Origin: JAJRZL01 sp964557855
GTDB lineage: Bacteria > Zixibacteria > MSB-5A5 > GN15 > FEB-12
Length of the DNA: 64,000 bases
Reading direction: 5' to 3'
Assembly (NCBI GenBank): GCA_964557855.1
Contig: CAZLBP010000005.1
Location: 81,102 to 145,101, forward strand
Of the stretch, positions 34,541 to 43,504 are shown piece by piece. The notes below the pieces were generated by a model. The model was not told the DNA's origin, did no database searches, and saw only the letters and a program-made list of their open reading frames with translations. Numbering within the stretch: position 1 is the stretch's first letter; the number at the start of each line of letters is the position of its first letter. The translations under genes were made by a program, and so were the position numbers.

Positions 34541-37390
34541 ATGGGTAAACGGATTGTGTTAACCGTCACGGCCTTTTTAGGCCTGATTGGGTCAGGGCAA
34601 GCGGCGGATCTTCTAAACGTACCAGTCGGCAGTCACTATGATGCGCAGGCCCTGCGCGCCACGGGGGCAGCGCCGGTACTGCGTACAACTGACGGATACC
34701 TGGTGTTGGTCGATGCCCAGGCCAGCGAATTGCTGGCGGAGTCCGGTTTGGAATTCACCACGCTGGCGACCGGCATTGAACGAGAGCAGCTGGCGCTGGA
34801 TATCTGGATGGATGGATCGAATATAGGTAAGTACCCGATGCTGTACCAGGAGGATGGGCTGCGCCTCGTCCAGGTCGATCCGGCCGTGTTCGAAGATCCG
34901 GAGCTGATCAATGGCCTGGCGCCAATTCGAGCGGAGCTGGTGCGCATCCTTTATAAGGAACCGGTCCAGCTGCGTTTGGACAAGTCGGTGCGGGCAGCCG
35001 ATCTGGATTCGCTGGTCGGACTGATTGAGCAGGACTCGCTCGAATCTTACACGCTCGCTCTGCAGGCGTTTCCACCCCGGGTGACGGGGTCCGCATCGGA
35101 CTACAATTCGCGCGACTGGTGCTATAATAAATTCGTCGAATTCGGATACGATTCCGTTTACTTAGACAGCTTCACGTATTCATCGAGCAATGTCCAGAAT
35201 ATCGTGCTGGTCAAGCCCGGAACAACTTTTCCTGATCACCATATTGTTGTCGGCGCTCACAAGGACGCGGTTTCCGGCTCGCCGGGCGCTGACGACAACG
35301 GTTGCGGCTCGGCAGCCGTGCTGGAGATGGCCCGGGTGTTGAAAGACGTAGAAACGAATATGACGTTCATATTCATCCTGTTTACCGGTGAAGAACAGGG
35401 CCTCAACGGCTCCTACCACTATGCGAGCCAGGCCGCTCTCAACGGCGACAGTATCGTTGTCATGTTCAACATGGATATGATAGCGCACTATCAGAACAGC
35501 GGTCAGTCCAAGCTGTATCACGGTACTGAGACGGCCTACGCCGCGCTCTGGCAGGATCTGGCCGATTCGCTGACGGGGATCAATATCTCCGGTGTCCTGA
35601 GCGGCACGTCCGGCGGCTCCGACCATTACCCTTTTCAGCAAAGCGGGTACGACGTGGTGTTCCTGCACGAGTACATCTTCTCCACGGTCTATCATTCGTA
35701 TCAGGACAGCACCACGTACATGAATTTTGATTATATGACACGTATGACCAAAGCCTCGTTGGCGACCGTGTATCAGGTTAACGAAGTCTACGTCCCGGCG
35801 CCGGCGTTGGTATTCAATTATCCGACCGGCGTGCCTCAGATGTTTACTCCGGGCGTGCCCGAAACACTGGTAGTTCAGATCGAGGGCTCGTCCGGTGGGC
35901 AAATGGTTCCGGCCAGCGGCAAGTTATGGTATGCGGTCGATGGCCGCCAGCCGATCGGCGTGTCGCTCTGGTACGCCGGCGGTGGGCTGTATGAAGGCGC
36001 GATACCCGGACAGGCCTGCGACAGCCGCGTCGAATTCTATTTCAGCGCCGATGAAGCAACGAGCGGTACATTTTACGATCCCGATACTGCTAATCCATTC
36101 ATAGCCGTAGTCGCGACCGACATGACGGTTGTGTTTGATGACAACTTCCAAACGGATCAGGGCTGGACAGTGTCCGGTAATGCTACCGACGGTCAGTGGG
36201 ATCGCGGCGTGCCGGTCGGTGGCGGCGACCGCGGCGACCCACCGACAGACTATGACGGCTCGGGAATGTGTTACCTGACAGACAATGTGGATGACAACTC
36301 GGACGTGGACGGCGGCACGACTTCACTCACGTCGCCCCTTTTCGATCTTTCGAGCGGAGATGCTCTGATACAGTATGCCCGCTGGTACTCCAACAGTTTC
36401 GGATCGGACCCGTTCAACGATGTGTTTCGGGTGTTCATCTCTAATAATAACGGCGGCAGTTGGACCATAGTTGATTCCGCCGGACCGTCTGAGCAGGCCT
36501 CAGGCGGCTGGTTCGAACACGGCTTCTGGGTCAGTGATTTCGTGGCCCCAACAGCGCAGATGAGAATGCGGTTCGATGCCTCCGATCTGGGCAGCGGGTC
36601 AGTGGTCGAAGCCGGCCTCGATGACTTCAGTGTCACTACTTTCTCCTGCGAAGGCTACGCTTTCTATGTCGAGACGGAAACACTGCCGGACTGGTCGATC
36701 GATGTGGTCTATTCGCAGCAATTGACAGCGGCCGGCGGCACCGGCCAGCTGGTGTGGACCGATAAATACGGCGACCTCGATGATACCACCATATCCCTGT
36801 CACAGGAAGGACTGGTATGGGGTTGGGCATCGGACACCGGCTTGATTTCGTTTACGGCCTTGGTGACCGATGAACTTGACAGTACTGCGGAAAAGAGCTT
36901 AAGTTTTCGTATCAATTCGGCTGTTCAAATCACGACGGTGGCCATGGCTAATGGCCAGGAAGGTGAATCCTATTCTTTGCAAATGAACTCGACCGGCGGG
37001 ACTGGCGTGCATAACTGGACGGATAAGAACAACGAACTAGGCGGATGGGGGCTCAGTCTGTCCTCATCGGGATTAGTCTACGGTACACCCACAAGTTCCG
37101 GCACGGTCAGTTTCACGGCTCATGCTGAGGATGAAATCGGTTCCTTTGACGAGGTGTTGTTCAGCTTCAGTATTGCCCCGGCGTTTATTTGCGGTGACGT
37201 AGACGGAGACGGCGATGGGCCCGTTGTGACTGACCTGAGCTACCTTGTCGATTACCTGTTTCGGAGCGGCCCACCTCCCCCTGTTATGGATGCAGCCGAC
37301 ATGGATGCTTCAGGGGATGTCGTTGTGGTCGATCTGACAATTCTGGTCGATTACTTGTTCAGAGGCGGACCCGATCCGGTCTGTCCGTAA
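34541..37390 (+). CDS. Secreted M28 family metallopeptidase with Ig-like repeats and dockerin
   Basis: I prefer the ATG at 34541, which begins the signal peptide KRIVLTVTAFLGLIGSGQA; an in-frame GTG at 34505 is possible. The 949-residue protein has an M28 zinc aminopeptidase domain. Metal and catalytic residues are seen in VGAHKDAVSG (His240), GADDNGCG (Asp251), FTGEEQGLNGS (Glu284/285), NMDMIAH (Asp312) and YHSYQD. A jelly-roll-like module (NFQTDQGWTVSG), two He_PIG-type repeats and two dockerin-like repeats follow. It lies 56 bases after the M4 gene and is followed by a strong terminator, so the two peptidases probably form one operon for extracellular protein breakdown. Confidence 0.93.
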   Translation: MGKRIVLTVTAFLGLIGSGQAADLLNVPVGSHYDAQALRATGAAPVLRTTDGYLVLVDAQASELLAESGLEFTTLATGIEREQLALDIWMDGSNIGKYPMLYQEDGLRLVQVDPAVFEDPELINGLAPIRAELVRILYKEPVQLRLDKSVRAADLDSLVGLIEQDSLESYTLALQAFPPRVTGSASDYNSRDWCYNKFVEFGYDSVYLDSFTYSSSNVQNIVLVKPGTTFPDHHIVVGAHKDAVSGSPGADDNGCGSAAVLEMARVLKDVETNMTFIFILFTGEEQGLNGSYHYASQAALNGDSIVVMFNMDMIAHYQNSGQSKLYHGTETAYAALWQDLADSLTGINISGVLSGTSGGSDHYPFQQSGYDVVFLHEYIFSTVYHSYQDSTTYMNFDYMTRMTKASLATVYQVNEVYVPAPALVFNYPTGVPQMFTPGVPETLVVQIEGSSGGQMVPASGKLWYAVDGRQPIGVSLWYAGGGLYEGAIPGQACDSRVEFYFSADEATSGTFYDPDTANPFIAVVATDMTVVFDDNFQTDQGWTVSGNATDGQWDRGVPVGGGDRGDPPTDYDGSGMCYLTDNVDDNSDVDGGTTSLTSPLFDLSSGDALIQYARWYSNSFGSDPFNDVFRVFISNNNGGSWTIVDSAGPSEQASGGWFEHGFWVSDFVAPTAQMRMRFDASDLGSGSVVEAGLDDFSVTTFSCEGYAFYVETETLPDWSIDVVYSQQLTAAGGTGQLVWTDKYGDLDDTTISLSQEGLVWGWASDTGLISFTALVTDELDSTAEKSLSFRINSAVQITTVAMANGQEGESYSLQMNSTGGTGVHNWTDKNNELGGWGLSLSSSGLVYGTPTSSGTVSFTAHAEDEIGSFDEVLFSFSIAPAFICGDVDGDGDGPVVTDLSYLVDYLFRSGPPPPVMDAADMDASGDVVVVDLTILVDYLFRGGPDPVCP

Positions 37391-37415
37391 TAAGTATTGA
37401 AGGGGCTCAAGAGAG

Positions 37416-37450
37416 AATACCACCTCAAATCAATTGAGGTGGTATTTTTT
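37416..37450 (+). terminator. Rho-independent terminator of the peptidase operon
   Basis: A perfect 13-bp stem (AATACCACCTCAA/TTGAGGTGGTATT) with a 5-base loop runs directly into a T-tract. Confidence 0.95.
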
Positions 37451-37858
37451 ACCTCTGCAACACGTAACATTTCGGGTACAATGGACAACAAGCATTAGTA
37501 CGCCACGCTCTGGTGATGTATCCGGAGGTACCACAACCACTTACAATTTGCATCTATGACAAAGAGGATGGCATTTCTTTTGCATTACGTATACCGCGTA
37601 TTCCGTTTCTTCGGCCGTGATGTCGAAGGGCAAGAAGTCCGGTCCAACCATGTCTGTCCGGAGAGTTAGTTACGACAGCGAATGTCTGACTACGACAGTC
37701 GGGGGATCATTCATGGAGCCCGGCTCCTGAGAGAGTAGAGACAAGGAGGTTTAGACCTGCAGATTTGACATGGGGGGGAGAACACGCTTTGCGTTTGCTC
37801 AGTGTATGGTCGATACTCAAGACCGGTAGTTTCTCTGAAACTACCGGTTATTTATTTC
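37451..37858 (+). other. Gene-free region ending in a second terminator-like hairpin
   Basis: No gene is supported. At 37822-37848 a perfect 12-bp stem (ACCGGTAGTTTC/GAAACTACCGGT, 3-base loop) is followed by the T-rich TATTTATTT. A terminator with no gene in front of it, just downstream of another terminator, suggests a small non-coding transcript in about 37500-37860. This is tentative; no known RNA family was recognised. Confidence 0.35.
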
Positions 37859-37890
37859 CGATCCGCCCGGTTCTTTCGCACAAATTCCGC

Positions 37891-37919
37891 TTGACTTATT
37901 ATGGATTCGTGGATATAAT
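37891..37919 (+). promoter_or_regulatory. Strong promoter of the HVHHMNA dockerin protein
   Basis: TTGACT at 37891-37896, a 17-base spacer and a perfect TATAAT at 37914-37919. The leader is about 68 bases. Confidence 0.8.
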
Positions 37920-37993
37920 ATAATATCAATAACTTCAGCGAACGGTCATCTTGAATACTATCGCAGATCCTTTGAAAATCGGGAGAATGGAAG

Positions 37994-38983
37994 ATGACGA
38001 CAGGAATGCAGCGCACATTGCTCACGCTGGCTCTGTTGCCGGCGCTTTTCGTGCTGCCGGCTGCGTATGTGGTAACAGCCGATAACCTGGTGTGCGGCGA
38101 CATTGATGGCAACGGGGCCGGACCCAATGTTAGTGATCTCTCCTACTTAGTATCTTACCTGTTTGAGGGCGGGCCGGAGCCGCCGGGTATCAATATCGCC
38201 GACATTGATTTGAGACCGGGCGTTAACGTCGCTGACGTCGTTTACCTGGTCAACTACCTGTTCAAAGGGGGGCCGGATCCTCGATGTCAAGGCGGCCACA
38301 GTGGTATTGAAGGCGCGTGGTGTCTTTCGGAGCCTCGGCAAGGCTTAGCGTCATCCGTGACTCAGTCCGAGTGTCTTGAAAACAGGCGCCGCTCGGATTC
38401 GGGCTACATGTGGATCGAATTGATCGGCAACGATTTGCACGTGCATCACATGAACGCCTGGTACCAGTGTTGTCTGGTGTACGACGTTACCTATGAAGTG
38501 GACGGTTACGATATCACCGCTTACGAAGCTGACCTGGGTGAACTGTGCGACTGTTATTGCCATTCCAATCTGGAATCGGTATTGCCCGATCTGATGATCA
38601 GCGAGCCGTGTGAATACGTCGTGACGCTGATCGGAATCGAGGGTGATACGGTCGGGGTCGACACGCTCGTGATCTCCGATTCGACGTATATGTATGTCGA
38701 TGTGGTCGGAAACCATCTTCATGTTCACCACATGAATGCTTACGCTAATTGCTGCCCGGAATTCCACGTCGAATATGAATTCGACGGCCCGAATATCACG
38801 GTGACCGAGACCGATTCCCTCGCCGTCTGTTACTGTATGTGTTACTACAATCTCAAGTCGATAGCGTATGATGTTGCCCCCGGCGAATACTACGTCACTC
38901 TGATAGGCGTCTGTGACGTTTGGGGCAGTCCCTGCGACACGGTTGGGGTGGACACCGTGGTTGTGGGGGACGGGTCCAGGTAG
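37994..38983 (+). CDS. Secreted dockerin protein with duplicated His/Cys-rich domain
   Basis: A 329-residue protein. After the signal peptide (LLTLALLPALFVLPAAYVVT) comes a dockerin pair (33-98), unusually at the N-terminal side. Two copies of a domain of about 90 residues follow (137-225 and 230-325). Each has HVHHMNA (149-155; 243-249), a CC pair (159-160; 253-254), a CxCxC cluster (185/187/189; 279/281/283) and a closing YVVTLIG or YYVTLIG strand. The spacing of His and Cys suggests a metal site or disulphide-stabilised fold. I have seen CC...CxCxC domains of this kind in FCB-group secreted proteins but cannot name a function. Confidence 0.88.
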   Translation: MTTGMQRTLLTLALLPALFVLPAAYVVTADNLVCGDIDGNGAGPNVSDLSYLVSYLFEGGPEPPGINIADIDLRPGVNVADVVYLVNYLFKGGPDPRCQGGHSGIEGAWCLSEPRQGLASSVTQSECLENRRRSDSGYMWIELIGNDLHVHHMNAWYQCCLVYDVTYEVDGYDITAYEADLGELCDCYCHSNLESVLPDLMISEPCEYVVTLIGIEGDTVGVDTLVISDSTYMYVDVVGNHLHVHHMNAYANCCPEFHVEYEFDGPNITVTETDSLAVCYCMCYYNLKSIAYDVAPGEYYVTLIGVCDVWGSPCDTVGVDTVVVGDGSR

Positions 38984-39021
38984 GTCCGGGAGCCATAATA
39001 TTCTCCGCTTGGTGAATATTG

Positions 39022-39046
39022 CGTTCCCAAACTGAATTTGGGAACG
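39022..39046. repeat. REP-like hairpin, CGTTCCCAAA type
   Basis: A perfect 10-bp stem (CGTTCCCAAA/TTTGGGAACG) with a 5-base loop. A diverged relative is at 43428-43452. Confidence 0.55.
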
Positions 39047-39069
39047 AGAACCTTCCCACTTGTTTCTTG

Positions 39070-39100
39070 TTGCAACTTTGCCGAGATATTATACTATAAT
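39070..39100 (+). promoter_or_regulatory. Possible glmS promoter
   Basis: TTGCAA at 39070-39075 and a perfect TATAAT at 39095-39100 with a 19-base spacer. The leader of about 100 bases does not show a glmS ribozyme core that I can recognise. Confidence 0.5.
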
Positions 39101-39208
39101 GAGCTATGAGCTGTGTTTGAGGCTTGTCTGCTTGACCGGGCTGTCGGCAGCCGTTCGGGTCCGGCGGATCTGCCCATATAGGTCTAACCTCGTCAAAGGA
39201 ATATCGAT

Positions 39209-41035
39209 ATGTGTGGAATTGTCGGGTATACCGGTCCCAAGAAGGCTAAACCGATTTTGATGACCGGGCTCAAGCGATTGGAGTATCGGGGGTATGATTC
39301 GTCGGGAATTGCTCTCCTGACGGACTCAGGAATTATGGTAGCCAAGGAAGCGGGCAAGATAGCGCACCTCGAGAAAACGCTGGGTAACAACGATTTTGAG
39401 TGCAATCACGGTATTGCTCATACGCGCTGGGCCACCCACGGGGAACCCACACAGCTTAATGCGCACCCGCACACCGATAGCGAGGGCAATTTCGCACTGG
39501 TTCACAACGGTATAATCGAAAACTATCGCACATTGAAGGAGTTCCTCGTAAGGCAGGGGTACCAGATCCGAACGGAGACCGACACCGAGATTCTGGTGCA
39601 TCTTATTCATTTTAATTATGAGGGCAACCTGACCGATGCGGTTCGCAAGGCGCTCAATCAGGTCGAAGGAACCTACGGTATTGCCGTCATCTCCGTGCAC
39701 CATCCCGGTGTGATCGTCGTGGCCCGCATGGGCTCGCCGCTGGTTATCGGTCGCGGCGAAGGAGAAAACCTGATCGCTTCCGACGTGGCCGCCATGCTGG
39801 AGCACACGAACAAGGTTGTCTATCTTGAGGACGGGGAAATCGCCACTGTCGACGAAAATGACGTTACCATTACCACCATTCAGAATGTGAAAATCGCTCG
39901 TGCAATCGAGGAGGTTTCGTGGACGCTGGATGAGATCGAAAAGGAAGGGTATGATCATTTCATGCTCAAGGAGATCCACGAGCAGCCCACGACCCTTCGC
40001 AACGGCATGCGGGGACGCCTGAACTGGGAAGAGGGCCGGCCAATACTGGGCGGACTTAACCTGCAATACGACAAGCTGCGGGAAATCGAGCGAGTCATTA
40101 TCACGGCCTGCGGAACGTCGTGGCACGCCTCGTTAGTGGGTGAATACCTGATCGAGGAGCTGGCGCGGGTGCCGGTCGAGGTGGAGTACGCCTCGGAATT
40201 CCGGTATCGGGCGCCGATCTTCTCGAATAACAGCATCCTGATAGCCGTCAGTCAGTCCGGCGAAACGGCCGACACATTGGCGGCCATGCGCGAGGCGAAA
40301 CACCATGGTGTACCGGTGCTGGGACTGGTGAACGTAGTCGGCTCGACCATCGCCCGTGAAACGGATGGCGGTGTCTACATTCACGCCGGGCCGGAGATCG
40401 GGGTCGCCTCGACCAAGGCGTTTACCTCGCAGGTGCTGGCGTTGTCGCTCGTGGGGACGCTGCTGGCCCGCATGCGGCATTTGTCGGTGCAGCAGGGGCA
40501 AGAGATTACTGACAGTATTATCAAGATTCCCAGCCAGGTGGATCAAATCCTGCAGCATGAGGAGCAGATCAAGCAGATCGCCGAGCAGTACTATAAGGCA
40601 AACAACTTCCTCTACCTGGGCCGCGGGATCAACTTCCCGGTCGCGCTCGAAGGTGCGCTTAAGCTCAAGGAAATCTCGTACATCCATGCCGAGGGCTATC
40701 CGGCGGCGGAGATGAAGCACGGGCCGATTGCGCTGATTGATGAAAACATGCCGGTAGTGGTAATTGCGCTTAAGGACCCGGTGTACGACAAAGTGATGTC
40801 GAATATCGCCGAAGTTCGCGCTCGCAACGGAACGGTGATCGCCATCGCCACCGAGGGTGACACAGAGATTGCCGACCGTGTTAACCATGTTATTTATATT
40901 CCGGAGACGTTCCGGCTGCTGACTCCACTGTTGTCCATTATTCCGCTCCAGCTGCTGGCGTATCACATAGCGGTCCTCCGCGGCTGCCACGTCGACCAGC
41001 CCCGAAATCTGGCGAAATCCGTGACGGTGGAGTAG
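39209..41035 (+). CDS. glmS: Glutamine--fructose-6-phosphate aminotransferase
   Basis: A 608-residue enzyme of the normal length. It makes glucosamine-6-phosphate, the entry to peptidoglycan and lipopolysaccharide amino sugars. The glutaminase domain begins MCGIVGYTG with the nucleophilic Cys2 exposed after methionine removal, and contains GIAHTRWATHGEP. Two SIS domains follow, with ITACGTSWHASLVGEYLIEE, SQSGETADTLAA and LGRGINFPVALEGALKLKEI. The C-terminus DQPRNLAKSVTVE is the conserved family ending. It is transcribed alone. AAGGA precedes the ATG. Confidence 0.98.
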   Translation: MCGIVGYTGPKKAKPILMTGLKRLEYRGYDSSGIALLTDSGIMVAKEAGKIAHLEKTLGNNDFECNHGIAHTRWATHGEPTQLNAHPHTDSEGNFALVHNGIIENYRTLKEFLVRQGYQIRTETDTEILVHLIHFNYEGNLTDAVRKALNQVEGTYGIAVISVHHPGVIVVARMGSPLVIGRGEGENLIASDVAAMLEHTNKVVYLEDGEIATVDENDVTITTIQNVKIARAIEEVSWTLDEIEKEGYDHFMLKEIHEQPTTLRNGMRGRLNWEEGRPILGGLNLQYDKLREIERVIITACGTSWHASLVGEYLIEELARVPVEVEYASEFRYRAPIFSNNSILIAVSQSGETADTLAAMREAKHHGVPVLGLVNVVGSTIARETDGGVYIHAGPEIGVASTKAFTSQVLALSLVGTLLARMRHLSVQQGQEITDSIIKIPSQVDQILQHEEQIKQIAEQYYKANNFLYLGRGINFPVALEGALKLKEISYIHAEGYPAAEMKHGPIALIDENMPVVVIALKDPVYDKVMSNIAEVRARNGTVIAIATEGDTEIADRVNHVIYIPETFRLLTPLLSIIPLQLLAYHIAVLRGCHVDQPRNLAKSVTVE

Positions 41036-41141
41036 GGTAGCGTAGGTCTCGCATGGGTCGCCCACCGCTTGCGGTGGGGTCCGAACATCCATGAAATAGT
41101 GCTTGGCAGATGTCCACATCTGTCCCCCGCCAATCCCGGCT

Positions 41142-41411
41142 TTAGATAAGGGAAACAATCGCCAAAATGGCAAATACCAGAGCCAGGTTGATCGAGATAA
41201 TCCATTGATAGAATAACGACCCTGCTTTGCCCGTCTCAGATTGTGTGACTTGCTTGTATTGGAACGCATATTTCGGCGCCAGAAGCCTGAGCCAGATGAA
41301 ACTAACCGGAACTCCGCGATTCGTGAGAGCGCCATAGATTATCAGGCTGACGGTAACGTTCCATGTCCCGCAAAGGACGAGAAGCGCCAAGAAAACATTT
41401 CTGGCTTGCAT
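41142..41411 (-). CDS. Small membrane protein, unknown
   Basis: An 89-residue protein with two hydrophobic spans: about 6-29 (VFLALLVLCGTWNVTVSLII) and about 68-88 (WIISINLALVFAILAIVSLI), joined by a charged loop. AAGGAG lies 7 bases before the ATG, and the frame has sensible composition, so I consider it real. I do not recognise the family. It stands alone between glmS (convergent) and an intergenic repeat. Probably an inner-membrane protein. Confidence 0.65.
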   Translation of the reverse strand: MQARNVFLALLVLCGTWNVTVSLIIYGALTNRGVPVSFIWLRLLAPKYAFQYKQVTQSETGKAGSLFYQWIISINLALVFAILAIVSLI

Positions 41412-41559
41412 CCTTATCTCCTTGCTGTCAATTAAACTCGGATGGAAACCGATTATTCAAATCAATAATACAGACTGCGCACCGGGCTGGATCGCCAACT
41501 GCTGGCAACGGGGTCCTTGCGAAGTTCCCCGCCCAACTAGCCTCGCGAAAGACCCCATG

Positions 41560-41707
41560 TCCTGTTGTGTCGGGTCTTGAGCCCGCGTCAGCGGGATTGT
41601 GACCCGACACGCAATTCGTTGGCAGGCAGAAGCGGCAGGGTCACACGACTCCACTGACGTGGGTTCGCAAGACCTGCCGCAACAGCCAAGAGAGGCTTTT
41701 TCAACAC
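41560..41707 (+). repeat. Interspersed two-hairpin repeat, copy B
   Basis: Aligns with copies A (12603-12750, inverted) and C (49913-50040). The outer stem is GTGTCGGGTC/GACCCGACAC with inner CCCGC/GCGGG; the second stem is GCGGCAGG/CCTGCCGC with inner CCACTGACGTGG. The gap 41412-42014 shows no gene apart from this and the direct repeat below. Confidence 0.85.
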
Positions 41708-41906
41708 GACCCAACGGCTGGGCTCTTCTGGCATGTGTTCTAATACACACCAATTTCGCTCCCATTCACAATTTCTCTACAAAACCGATGGTGATTCAGT
41801 CATTGCACCCATATGAAGAAAGACAAGTGAAAATCCAGAGGTCGCAAGCAATTAAAAGTATGTCACTTCAAGAAAAAGAGTGATGCCGAAAAAAACGACT
41901 ATTTCC

Positions 41907-41968
41907 AAACGAACCCATTTTCAATATCAAATCACTACCGATTCTGCGAAACGAACCCATTTTTCAAT
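41907..41968. repeat. Direct repeat AAACGAACCCATTTT(T)CAAT
   Basis: Two copies, at 41907-41925 and 41949-41968, differ by one T and are 42 bases apart. Related blocks (read as KRTHF in translation) occur as repeats in other bacterial genomes. Confidence 0.5.
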
Positions 41969-42014
41969 AGAAAAGTAAACGCACGGCAAGGGGGGCGCCA
42001 CCCTCTGGGTTGTA

Positions 42015-43298
42015 CTAACCCACCAACACCTTCTCCAAACGCTCAGTGATGTAGTCCGCGTCCGGTTCGGTCAGGATCAGGGGTGGGGAGATGCGGATCG
42101 TGTGCCCGTGGCTGTCGTTGGCCAGCAGGCCCATGTCAAGCATCTGGCGGCAGTAAGACATAGCGTCACCGTTCTTCACCTCGATGCCGATAAACAGGCC
42201 CCGGCTGCGGACTTCCTTCACATGAGGTGAGCGGGACGCCACATCGCGGATATTTTTCGCCAGGTAGGCGCCGACTTTGGCCGAATTCTCGACCAGCTTC
42301 TCCTCGACAATGACATCAATAGCAGCATTACCCGCCACGCAAGCCAGCGGATAACCGCCAAACGTAGAACCATCACGCCCCGGTTGGAAAGCCATATCCA
42401 TCAGTTCCCGATTGGTGATGAAAACGGAGAGCGGGACCAATCCGCCGGATATCGCCTTGCCGAGGATGATGCCGTCGGGTATGACATTTTCATGTTCGAA
42501 GCAAAACATCTTGCCGGTCCGACCCAGCCCGACCTGGATTTCATCAAATACCAGCATCAGATCATGCTTGTCAGCCAGTTCGCGGAGAGTCTTCAAAAAC
42601 CCGCCCGGCGGCTGATACATACCGCCCTCACCCTGCATTGGCTCGACCAGGATACCGCAGGTGTTCTTGTCGATCACTTTCTCGATGGCCGCCAGATCAC
42701 CGAACGGCACGGACACGAATCCGGGGGTGATTGGTCCGAATCCTTCTTTATATTTCTTGTTGGTCGAGAAGGAAACGACCGTCACCGTCCGACCGTGGAA
42801 GTTGTTATCGAAGACGATTATCTTCTGGTCGCCGTCCTTGATGCCCTTGTGCTTGTAGCCGAAATAGCGCATCATCTTGATGGCCGTGCTGACCGACTCC
42901 ACGCCCCCGTTCTTGGCCAGGACCTTGTTACCGTGATCGCCAAATCGGGGGGCGAGCTGGGGCAGCAGTTCGGCCGCCTTCTTGAGGAAAAGGGCGAACG
43001 AATCGGTGTACATGACATTGGAAATCACCGAGCCGTAGCTGCCCTGAAGCGCCTGAACCAGCGCCTTGACGATGCGTGGATGATGATGGCCCTGGTTGGC
43101 GGCGGAATAAGCCGCCAGGCAGTCCAGATATTTCTTGCCGTCGAGGCTGTGTAACCAGATCCCCTCAGCTTGTCGTACGACCAGCTGCTGTCGACTGTAA
43201 TGGTGAGCACCGTATGTGTGTTCGTAATCGAAAATGACGTCGTCGGTCAAAGCGGAAAACCCGACAACCTGCTTGTTCATCGTCTTGGTATCGACCAT
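42015..43298 (-). CDS. Class III aminotransferase, probably ornithine aminotransferase
   Basis: A 427-residue PLP enzyme. The start is the ATG at 43298, 6 bases after AAGGAGG; a GTG one codon earlier is less likely. Conserved blocks are LDCLAAYSAANQGHHHPRIV, the PLP-binding FDEIQVGLGRTGKMFCFEHE and the lysine site ILGKAISGGLVPLSVFITNR. YSAANQGH and GRTGKM resemble ornithine-oxo-acid aminotransferase (RocD) more than acetylornithine aminotransferase, but the substrate is inference. No arginine-pathway neighbours help. It is followed by gene-free, repeat-containing DNA. Confidence 0.9.
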   Translation of the reverse strand: MVDTKTMNKQVVGFSALTDDVIFDYEHTYGAHHYSRQQLVVRQAEGIWLHSLDGKKYLDCLAAYSAANQGHHHPRIVKALVQALQGSYGSVISNVMYTDSFALFLKKAAELLPQLAPRFGDHGNKVLAKNGGVESVSTAIKMMRYFGYKHKGIKDGDQKIIVFDNNFHGRTVTVVSFSTNKKYKEGFGPITPGFVSVPFGDLAAIEKVIDKNTCGILVEPMQGEGGMYQPPGGFLKTLRELADKHDLMLVFDEIQVGLGRTGKMFCFEHENVIPDGIILGKAISGGLVPLSVFITNRELMDMAFQPGRDGSTFGGYPLACVAGNAAIDVIVEEKLVENSAKVGAYLAKNIRDVASRSPHVKEVRSRGLFIGIEVKNGDAMSYCRQMLDMGLLANDSHGHTIRISPPLILTEPDADYITERLEKVLVG

Positions 43299-43427
43299 CA
43301 CTCACCTCCTTGGGGACTGGGGTTACGTTTTCTGTTACCGCCAAACGGCCGATGGAATATATATGTTTAACCAAAAAACTCAAGGGGATGATGCGGAATT
43401 TTCGGCTTAAAACAGGCGAATTCTTCT

Positions 43428-43481
43428 CGTTCCCAAGTTGTACTTAGGAACGGCCGAAGGCAGGTCCGAAGCGGACCTGCC
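43428..43481. repeat. Two adjacent REP-like hairpins
   Basis: CGTTCCcAAG/CTTaGGAACG (43428-43452) is followed by GGCAGGTCCG/CGGACCTGCC (43459-43481) and CCTAC. They lie between the convergent aminotransferase promoter region and the PEP-CTERM gene end. Confidence 0.55.
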
Positions 43482-43504
43482 CTACAAGTTTGTTCGGTTC
43501 TATC

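Noticed and set aside
37654..37731. A 26-codon frame between the two terminators
   Set aside because: No ribosome site, odd composition, and overlap with a local GGAGCC hairpin.
39101..39208. glmS ribozyme in the leader of glmS
   Set aside because: The leader is only about 100 bases and I could not find the conserved core or pseudoknot pattern.
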